From positions 1 to 5,018 of the forward strand of contig JAPLKX010000658.1 of the NCBI GenBank assembly GCA_026387845.1: a stretch of DNA of 5,018 nt, read 5' to 3'. The translations under genes and the position numbers were made by a program. The DNA comes from Candidatus Hydrogenedentota bacterium (lineage in GTDB: Bacteria > Hydrogenedentota > Hydrogenedentia > Hydrogenedentales > SLHB01). This document shows positions 1 through 4,173 of the stretch, in pieces (the first letter of the stretch is position 1; each line of letters starts with the position of its first letter). The notes under the pieces were generated by a model that ran no database searches, had not been told where the DNA came from, and saw only the letters and a program-made list of their open reading frames with translations.

Positions 1-486
1 GAACAACTCGCCGGGCATGCCGCCCAAGCCTACGCACAGATTACCGGCGGCGAACGGCTCGCCTTGCGCTACGTCCCCGACGTAGCCCCCGGCACCTCCC
101 TCGCCGACGTCCTCCTCAAGTCTCGGATGGCCGACGCCCGCCGCCAGAACACCTCCCGCGGCCCTCACCGCGACGACGTCGAAATCGAGATCGCCGGCCG
201 GCCCGCGCGTAATTTTGCATCCCAGGGCCAGCAAAAAACGGCCGCACTCGCCCTCAAACTCGCCGAGCTCAACCTCATCCGCGAACGCACCGCCGAGTAC
301 CCCATTCTTATGCTCGACGAGGTCCTGTCCGAACTCGACTCCGTCAGGTCCCGCCTGCTGTTCAACGCGATCCCGCCCGAGGTACAATGCATCGTCACGA
401 CCACGGCCGTCACCCGGCCCGAACTCCTGTTTGGCCCAAATGCCGCCGTGTACGGGATTGAAGGGGGGAAGCTTGAGAAAAGGTAA
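1..486 (+). CDS. recF: RecF, DNA replication and repair ATPase (C-terminal part)
   Basis: The reading frame is open from base 1, so the N-terminal part (Walker A and the start) lies outside the window; 161 codons plus TAA remain. RecF is an SMC-like ABC ATPase that binds DNA at gap junctions and, with RecO and RecR, helps load RecA in the cytoplasm. Visible in window-residue numbers: the conserved GPHRDD block (54-59), the ABC signature region SQGQQKT (74-80), and Walker B with the D-loop, ILMLDEVLSELD (102-113). This order and spacing fit the end of a RecF head domain. The family is known to sit beside dnaN and gyrB, and here dciA follows with a 14-nt overlap, which implies translational coupling. 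No frameshift is seen. A different SMC-like ATPase is unlikely given the motifs and the neighbours. Confidence 0.96.
   Translation, partial: EQLAGHAAQAYAQITGGERLALRYVPDVAPGTSLADVLLKSRMADARRQNTSRGPHRDDVEIEIAGRPARNFASQGQQKTAALALKLAELNLIRERTAEYPILMLDEVLSELDSVRSRLLFNAIPPEVQCIVTTTAVTRPELLFGPNAAVYGIEGGKLEKR
461..468 (+). promoter_or_regulatory. Shine-Dalgarno that fixes the TTG start of dciA
   Basis: AAGGGGGG lies inside the end of recF and stops four bases before TTG 473. No ATG or GTG in the dciA frame lies near it. The only other close in-frame start, TTG 458, is upstream of the purine run. This makes TTG 473 the best start, although the spacing is on the short side. Confidence 0.6.
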
Positions 487-778
487 ACCCACCCGCGTCG
501 GCGACATCCTCAAGGGGCTCGTCCGCAACACCGACCTCGGCAAAAAAATGGACCAGGCCCGGATCTGGTCCGAATGGCCCGGTATCGCCGGCTCCGCCCT
601 CGCCCAGCACGGAAGGCCGCATGCCGTAAAAGACCAGACCCTCATCATCGAGGTCGACAGCACCGTCTGGATGAACCGCTACGCTTACTACAAGTGGGAC
701 ATCCTCAAGCGGGTCAACCGACTCTTCAACCGCGAAATCATCTCCGATATCTATATCCTGCTCACCCCGGAAGAATAG
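473..778 (+). CDS. dciA: DciA-family (DUF721) replicative helicase loader protein
   Basis: The 101-residue protein starts at TTG 473 and ends at TAG 776-778. It matches the DUF721 pattern: IWSEWPGIAGSALAQHGRP (residues 31-49), then TLIIEVDSTVWMNRY (56-70) and a hydrophobic end with ILKRVNRLF and ISDIYIL (77-97). The family forms a small KH-like fold. Members called DciA interact with the DnaB helicase and help it load in bacteria that lack the phage-derived DnaC or DnaI loaders. The gene overlaps recF by 14 nt, and this neighbourhood (recF/dciA/gyrB) is typical of the family. It has no membrane segment or signal peptide. The first heptamer of the following repeat array shares the last G of its stop codon. 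The family assignment is strong; the exact role in this organism is inferred from the family. Confidence 0.88.
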   Translation: MRKGKPTRVGDILKGLVRNTDLGKKMDQARIWSEWPGIAGSALAQHGRPHAVKDQTLIIEVDSTVWMNRYAYYKWDILKRVNRLFNREIISDIYILLTPEE

Positions 779-875
779 TGCGACGTGGGAAGTGCGAAGT
801 GCGAAGTGGGAAGTGCGACGTGCGACGTGCCAAGTTTCAAGTGCGACGTGCGAAGTGCCAAGTGCCAAGTTGGAG
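778..875 (+). repeat. Left heptamer array, 14 tandem units of GTGCGAA type
   Basis: Fourteen head-to-tail 7-bp units run without a gap from 778 to 875. Unit types on the + strand are GTGCGAC (778, 813, 820, 841), GTGGGAA (785, 806), GTGCGAA (792, 799, 848), GTGCCAA (827, 855, 862), GTTTCAA (834) and a decayed last unit GTTGGAG (869). Variation is mostly at positions 4, 5 and 7 of the unit, while GT and A6 are nearly constant. There is no unique spacer, so this is not a CRISPR. The array is in opposite orientation to the one at 1258-1348. The segment 813-846 is complementary to 1308-1341 except at one base. No stop codon occurs in either strand of a perfect array, so false ORFs cross it. Confidence 0.93.
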
Positions 876-884
876 TGATAGAAT
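876..884 (+). promoter_or_regulatory. Extended -10 promoter for the four-helix-bundle gene, probably leaderless
   Basis: TGATAGAAT is a TG-N motif plus TAGAAT, five of six matches to the sigma70 -10 consensus. It begins at the base after the left array. The ATG at 891 is six bases after its last base, where transcription would be expected to start, and the six bases between (CCCGCC type) hold no Shine-Dalgarno. No good -35 box is found 16-18 bp upstream, since that position is repeat sequence; an extended -10 can partly compensate. The leaderless start is inferred from spacing alone. Confidence 0.45.
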
Positions 885-890
885 CCCGCC

Positions 891-1205
891 ATGAGGATCG
901 AACGGTTTGAAGAGATAAAGGCGTGGCAAGAATCTCGACGGCTGGCTGGCCTCATATATGACTTTACGAAACGGCCAAGTTTTAACAGGGATCTCGGACT
1001 CAGAGACCAGATCCGGCGTGCTGTCGTATCCGTGATGGCCAACATTGCCGAAGGCTTTGAACGAAGATCTCACAAGGAATTTCGCAACTTCCTCAACATA
1101 GCGCTGGCATCCTGTTCTGAAGTAAAGAGCCACTTGTACGTCGCTCTTGACCAGAGGTACATTGAACAAGACGACTTCGATCTTGCCTGCGCCGCCTGTG
1201 ACTAA
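891..1205 (+). CDS. Four-helix-bundle protein (S23 / 23S rRNA intervening-sequence family), C-terminally truncated
   Basis: The ATG at 891 opens a 104-residue protein. It has the hallmarks of the four-helix-bundle family: FEEIKAWQESRRLAGLIYDFTK (residues 6 on), LRDQIRRAVVSVMANIAEGF (about 37-56), and the EFRNFLNIALASCSEVKSHLYVALD segment (about 63-87). The family includes ORFs in 23S rRNA intervening sequences of Leptospira-like bacteria and is related to Avd, the accessory protein of diversity-generating retroelements. Its biochemical role outside retroelements is not established. The usual length is near 115-125 residues. Here TAA 1203 cuts the last helix, and matching sequence continues in frame behind it to 1256. 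No Shine-Dalgarno precedes the ATG. There is no rRNA, reverse transcriptase or template repeat near it. The family call is firm; whether the short product folds is unknown. Confidence 0.88.
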   Translation: MRIERFEEIKAWQESRRLAGLIYDFTKRPSFNRDLGLRDQIRRAVVSVMANIAEGFERRSHKEFRNFLNIALASCSEVKSHLYVALDQRYIEQDDFDLACAACD

Positions 1206-1256
1206 ACCTCAAAGCTGATCTTCGGTTTTATGAAGTACCTCGAATCCCCCAGATAA
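1203..1256 (+). pseudogene. In-frame C-terminal tail of the four-helix-bundle gene behind a premature TAA
   Basis: After TAA 1203-1205 the same frame reads TSKLIFGFMKYLESPR and then TAA 1254-1256. This resembles the usual end of the family (a Ser-Lys/Arg-Leu-Ile-x-Gly-x-x-x-Tyr-Leu type helix). The uninterrupted gene would have 121 codons, which is the normal family length. One substitution at base 1203 (for example from CAA, GAA or AAA) explains the break, and no frameshift is needed. The gene is therefore either a fresh nonsense allele or makes a shorter protein. Readthrough is possible but has no support in the sequence. Confidence 0.75.
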
Positions 1257-1257
1257 C

Positions 1258-1348
1258 TTCGCACTTGGCACGTCGCACTTGGCACTTCGCACTTCGCACT
1301 TGGCACTTCGCACTTGAAACTTGGCACTTCGCACGTCGCACTTTGCAG
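1258..1348 (-). repeat. Right heptamer array, 13 units, inverted relative to the left array
   Basis: On the minus strand these are the same GTGCGAA-type units as on the left. By + strand start: GTGCGAA at 1258, 1286, 1293, 1307, 1328; GTGCCAA at 1265, 1279, 1300, 1321; GTGCGAC at 1272, 1335; GTTTCAA at 1314; and a decayed CTGCAAA at 1342. The array begins one base after the second stop codon of the four-helix-bundle frame. The rare unit GTTTCAA occurs once in each array, and its flanks agree: 1308-1327 is the exact complement of 827-846. The GTGGGAA type is absent here, so the two arrays have diverged or grown separately outside the shared arm. Confidence 0.93.
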
Positions 1349-1377
1349 GCAGTTTACCGGAACGGATTTTCAGGTAT

Positions 1378-1406
1378 TTGCTCTTTTTCTCGCCCCCCTT
1401 TATCAT
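1378..1406 (+). promoter_or_regulatory. Candidate sigma70 promoter, distal, upstream of gyrB
   Basis: TTGCTC (1378-1383) and TATCAT (1401-1406) are separated by exactly 17 bp; the -10 matches five of six consensus bases and the -35 only three. It lies 30 bp after the right array in an AT-richer gap (1349-1646) that holds no credible gene. A start here would give a leader of more than 230 nt for gyrB. This is a motif match only. Confidence 0.35.
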
Positions 1407-1481
1407 GTGCCTTAAAACGTGCCGGTATACAACATATCGCGCCATGCCGCCCGCTGAACCTCTAAATGTTGCGGGTTTACC

Positions 1482-1510
1482 TTGTTTTTCCAGCCCGGAT
1501 CTGGTAAAAT
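1482..1510 (+). promoter_or_regulatory. Candidate sigma70 promoter, proximal, upstream of gyrB
   Basis: TTGTTT (1482-1487) and TAAAAT (1505-1510) have a 17-bp spacer; the -10 matches five of six consensus bases, the -35 three. Transcription from about 1517 would leave a leader of about 130 nt before the gyrB ATG. I favour this as the main gyrB promoter because of its position and better -10. Gyrase genes are often activated by DNA relaxation through their promoters, but nothing here shows that directly. Confidence 0.42.
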
Positions 1511-1552
1511 GAAACGTTAATGAGATTTGGGAAAAACACCTTGTTTTTTATC

Positions 1553-1581
1553 AGCTTGAACCTGATGGTTCGCTACCAGCG
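1553..1581 (+). promoter_or_regulatory. Overlapping small hairpins in the gyrB leader
   Basis: GAACC (1558-1562) and GGTTC (1567-1571) enclose a four-base loop and can be extended by AGC/GCT across a two-base bulge. The bases 1571-1574 (CGCT) can instead pair with 1578-1581 (AGCG), so the two folds exclude each other. No T-run follows, so it is not a clear terminator. Stems this short may be chance. Confidence 0.25.
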
Positions 1582-1623
1582 ACACGGTCTTTTTGGCGCC
1601 CCTGCCCCTGTCAAATCCTCAGC

Positions 1624-1654
1624 GGAGGTGTCACGGATGAGGCATCATGCATAA
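1624..1654 (+). promoter_or_regulatory. Strong Shine-Dalgarno plus five-codon leader ORF overlapping the gyrB start
   Basis: GGAGG (1624-1628) is the best ribosome-binding site near gyrB. It stands 8 bases before ATG 1637, which opens a minimal ORF encoding MRHHA and ending at TAA 1652-1654. The gyrB ATG at 1647 lies inside this ORF in another frame and is 18 bases from GGAGG, too far for normal use; its own purine stretch GAGG is only four bases away. This arrangement suggests that gyrB is translated by re-initiation or coupling, or from the later ATG 1701. The coding reality of MRHHA is not shown. Confidence 0.4.
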
Positions 1655-4109
1655 CGACGACGACGACGTAAAAAAGAACGGCGATCACAAAGAGAGCAAG
1701 ATGCAAGAACCACGTTACGACGCGAAATCCATCCAGGTGCTCGAAGGCCTCCAGGCGGTCCGGCGCCGGCCCGCCATGTACATCGGCGACACCTCGACCA
1801 GGGGCCTCCACCACCTCGTGTACGAGGCTGTCGACAACAGCATCGACGAAGCCATGGTCGGGTTCTGCTCACAGATAGACGTCATAATACACATCGATAA
1901 TAGTATCAGCGTAATCGACGACGGGCGCGGCATACCCGTCGATAAACACCCCAAGTTCCGCAACAAGTCCGCGCTCGAAGTCGTCATGACCATGCTCCAC
2001 GCCGGCGGCAAGTTCGACAACACGTCCTATAAGGTGGCGGGCGGCCTTCACGGCGTGGGCATCTCGTGCGTCAACGCCCTTTCCGACTTCCTCGAGGTCG
2101 AGGTCAAACGCGATAACCGCGTCTATTACATGCAGTTCAAACGCGGCGTGCCCGACGGCCCGATCGAGGAGCGCGGAAAAACACGGACCACCGGCACGCG
2201 CGTCACGTTCCATCCCGACCCCGAGGTCTTTGAAGACACCACCTACAACGCGGAAACCCTCATCACGCGGTTGCGTGAACTCGCGTTCCTCAACAAGGGT
2301 CTGCGAATCACGTTCAAAGACGAGCGCGAAGGCGACGGCGAGCCCAGCGTCATGCTCTACAAGGGCGGCGTTGTCGAGTACGTGACGTGGCTCAACAGAA
2401 ACAAAGAGCCGCTCCACCGCAAGCCCGTGTACCTCGAATCCGAGAAGGACAAGGTGCAGTGCGAAGTCGCCCTCCAATACACCAGCGCCTACACCGAGAC
2501 TGTCTCCAGCTTCGCCAACAACATCAACACCCACGAAGGCGGCACGCATCTCAGCGGGTTCCGCGCCGCACTCACCAAAGCCCTCAACGATTACGCCAAG
2601 AAAAACAACCTGCTCAAGAAGGCCGAAGCCTCGATTAGCGGCGACGACGCCCGGGAAGGCCTCACCGCCATCGTGTCGGTGCGTGTGGCAAACCCCCAGT
2701 TCGAAGGCCAGACCAAAATGAAGTTGGGCAACAGCGATGTCCAGGGCATCGTCAATTCGGTCGTCTACGAAGGCCTGCAGAACTTTTTCGAGGAAAACCC
2801 GACCGTCGCCAACCGTATCATCAACAAGACGCTCGAAGCCTCCCGCGCACGCGAGGCCGCTCGGAAAGCCCGCGAACTCGTCCGGCGTAAAGGCGCGCTC
2901 GATTCGTTTTCACTCCCCGGCAAACTCGCCGACTGCTCCGAGAAAGACCCCGCGCTTTGCGAACTGTTCATCGTCGAGGGCGACAGCGCCGGCGGGTCCG
3001 CCAAACAGGCGCGCGACCGGCGGTACCAGGCCATCCTGCCGCTCCGCGGCAAGATTCTGAACGTTGAAAAAGCCCGCGAAGACAAAATACTGGACAACGC
3101 GGAGATCCGCGCCATAATCGCCGCGCTCGGCACCGGGTTTGGCAAGGATGACTTCAAGATCGAAAACCTCCGCTACCACAAAGTCATCATCATGACCGAT
3201 GCCGACGTCGACGGCTCCCATATCCGAATCCTGCTCCTGACGTTCTTCTTCCGCCACATGCCCGAGCTGATCCGGCACGGCAACCTCTTCATCGCCCAGC
3301 CCCCGCTCTACCAGGTCCGCAAGGGCAAAATGGCCCGATACATCAATACCGAGGAAGAAAAGGAAAAGTTCCTGTTCGAGGCCGTGCTGGACTCGCACAA
3401 GGTGAGTTCCGCCAACGGCGACGAAAAACGATCGAGCGTCAACCTCAAAAACCTCGTCCGGTCGCTCAACGCCGCCCGCGATCAGGAACGAATGCTTTCA
3501 CGCCTCAAGCGCGTGTACGGCGTGCCCCGCGAAGCCGTGCTCGCCGCACTGCAACTGCCCAGAGAAAAGTGGCTCGACCCCAGTAACCTCACCGCCAAAG
3601 AAATTAACCACATATTCGGCCCCGGCGCGGACATCATCGACACCGGCGAGCATCAACTCGATTTGCTCAACGGCAACGGCGGCCATCAGCCCAAGATGGT
3701 AAGACGCGAAAACCAGATCGACCGGTCGTTCTTCCGCAGCCACGAGTTCTCCGCACTGGCCAGCCACGCCGAATCGCTCGCCGCCATCGGAAAACCCCCG
3801 TTCCGGGTCGAGAGCAATGAAGGCCAGGTCGTGTTTGAAACCAAAAACCTCGTCGAACTCCGCGACCACCTGCTCGCCACCGGCCAGAAAGGCCTCGTCA
3901 TTCAGCGCTACAAAGGCCTCGGCGAGATGAACCCCCAGCAGTTGCAGGAAACCACCGTCGACCCCGAGAAACGCACCGTCCTCCAGGTCAAAGCCGAAGA
4001 CGAAAACGCCGCCGACGACCTGTTCGTCACGCTCATGGGCGGGCTCGTCGAACCTCGTAAGGAATTCATTGAAAAACACGCGGCGGAAGTCCGAAATCTG
4101 GACATATAA
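1647..4109 (+). CDS. gyrB: DNA gyrase subunit B
   Basis: The 820-residue protein is the ATPase subunit of gyrase, which with GyrA introduces negative supercoils using ATP. GHKL ATPase: Glu60 (general base) and Asn64 in YEAVDNSIDE, Asp91 in DDGRGIP, and GGLHGVG at 132-138. Transducer: HEGGTH at 296-301 and QTK at 355-357, whose Lys contacts the ATP phosphate. Arg155 aligns with the coumarin-contacting Arg136 of E. coli. TOPRIM: EGDSAGG at 444-450 (Glu444) and DADVD at 518-522 bind the catalytic metal ions. RYKGLGEMNP lies at 754-763. About 165 residues (570-735) form the insert seen in long Gram-negative GyrB. ATG 1647 is the first possible start, since a stop at 1638 precedes it in frame. It adds an Asp/Lys-rich stretch before Met19 (ATG 1701), where most family members begin, so either start is possible. 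gyrA follows after 64 bp. Confidence 0.97.
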   Translation: MHNDDDDVKKNGDHKESKMQEPRYDAKSIQVLEGLQAVRRRPAMYIGDTSTRGLHHLVYEAVDNSIDEAMVGFCSQIDVIIHIDNSISVIDDGRGIPVDKHPKFRNKSALEVVMTMLHAGGKFDNTSYKVAGGLHGVGISCVNALSDFLEVEVKRDNRVYYMQFKRGVPDGPIEERGKTRTTGTRVTFHPDPEVFEDTTYNAETLITRLRELAFLNKGLRITFKDEREGDGEPSVMLYKGGVVEYVTWLNRNKEPLHRKPVYLESEKDKVQCEVALQYTSAYTETVSSFANNINTHEGGTHLSGFRAALTKALNDYAKKNNLLKKAEASISGDDAREGLTAIVSVRVANPQFEGQTKMKLGNSDVQGIVNSVVYEGLQNFFEENPTVANRIINKTLEASRAREAARKARELVRRKGALDSFSLPGKLADCSEKDPALCELFIVEGDSAGGSAKQARDRRYQAILPLRGKILNVEKAREDKILDNAEIRAIIAALGTGFGKDDFKIENLRYHKVIIMTDADVDGSHIRILLLTFFFRHMPELIRHGNLFIAQPPLYQVRKGKMARYINTEEEKEKFLFEAVLDSHKVSSANGDEKRSSVNLKNLVRSLNAARDQERMLSRLKRVYGVPREAVLAALQLPREKWLDPSNLTAKEINHIFGPGADIIDTGEHQLDLLNGNGGHQPKMVRRENQIDRSFFRSHEFSALASHAESLAAIGKPPFRVESNEGQVVFETKNLVELRDHLLATGQKGLVIQRYKGLGEMNPQQLQETTVDPEKRTVLQVKAEDENAADDLFVTLMGGLVEPRKEFIEKHAAEVRNLDI

Positions 4110-4115
4110 GGTAAC

Positions 4116-4163
4116 GTAGAAGCGGCATCTTGCCGCTTGCACGCGGCAGGATGCCGCGTCTAC
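4116..4163 (+). repeat. Double palindrome (REP/MITE-like hairpin) between gyrB and gyrA
   Basis: Two short palindromes lie in tandem: AGCGGCA-TCT-TGCCGCT (4121-4137) and CGCGGCA-GGA-TGCCGCG (4142-4158). They are enclosed by GTAGA (4116-4120) and TCTAC (4159-4163). The whole segment is also one long inverted repeat: 4116-4137 pairs with 4142-4163 with two mismatches and one G-T pair. It can thus fold as two 7-bp hairpins or one 22-bp hairpin. It fills most of the 64-bp gap and ends two bases before the gyrA Shine-Dalgarno. No T-run follows, so a classical terminator is unlikely. An mRNA-processing or stability element, or a dispersed repeat that landed here, fits better. Confidence 0.85.
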
Positions 4164-4173
4164 TTAGGACGCT

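Larger units (their letters stand above)
778..1348 (+). mobile_element. Putative element: four-helix-bundle gene bounded by inverted heptamer arrays
   Basis: The unit consists of the left array, a small promoter, one gene and the right array in reverse orientation, about 570 bp in all. It fits between the dciA stop codon and the gyrB promoter region. Its gene has about 48-50% GC in the two 60-base lines counted, against 67% in one line of gyrB, which supports separate origin. The arrays contain a near-perfect 34-bp inverted arm (813-846 with 1308-1341), analogous in layout to terminal inverted repeats. No transposase, integrase, reverse transcriptase or target-site duplication is seen, so mobility is inferred from structure and composition only. 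It could also be a resident repeat-rich locus that grew in place. Confidence 0.45.

Noticed and set aside
778..875. CRISPR array.
   Set aside because: Units are 7 bp, directly adjacent and without unique spacers, and no cas gene is present.
891..1256. Diversity-generating retroelement, because of the Avd-related protein.
   Set aside because: No reverse transcriptase frame, no template/variable repeat pair with adenine-specific differences, and no target gene is visible in the window.
778..1348. Intervening sequence inside a 23S rRNA gene.
   Set aside because: The flanks are protein-coding dciA and the gyrB leader, with no rRNA sequence on either side.
410..1445. Open frames across the arrays on both strands, some of them encoding seven-residue repeats.
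   Set aside because: They arise because the heptamers contain no stop codons. They have no ribosome-binding sites and lie opposite or out of frame to recF, dciA and the four-helix-bundle gene.
1349..1646. Replication origin (oriC) in the AT-richer gap before gyrB.
   Set aside because: No TTATNCACA-type DnaA box was found on either strand and no AT-rich 13-mer series is present.
1869..4142. Long minus-strand frames opposite gyrB (up to 226 codons).
   Set aside because: They mirror the GC-rich codon pattern of gyrB and show no recognisable motif, and gyrB is intact across the whole span.
4116..4163. Rho-independent terminator after gyrB.
   Set aside because: The stem is strong but no T-run follows, and the gyrA ribosome-binding site begins almost directly behind it.
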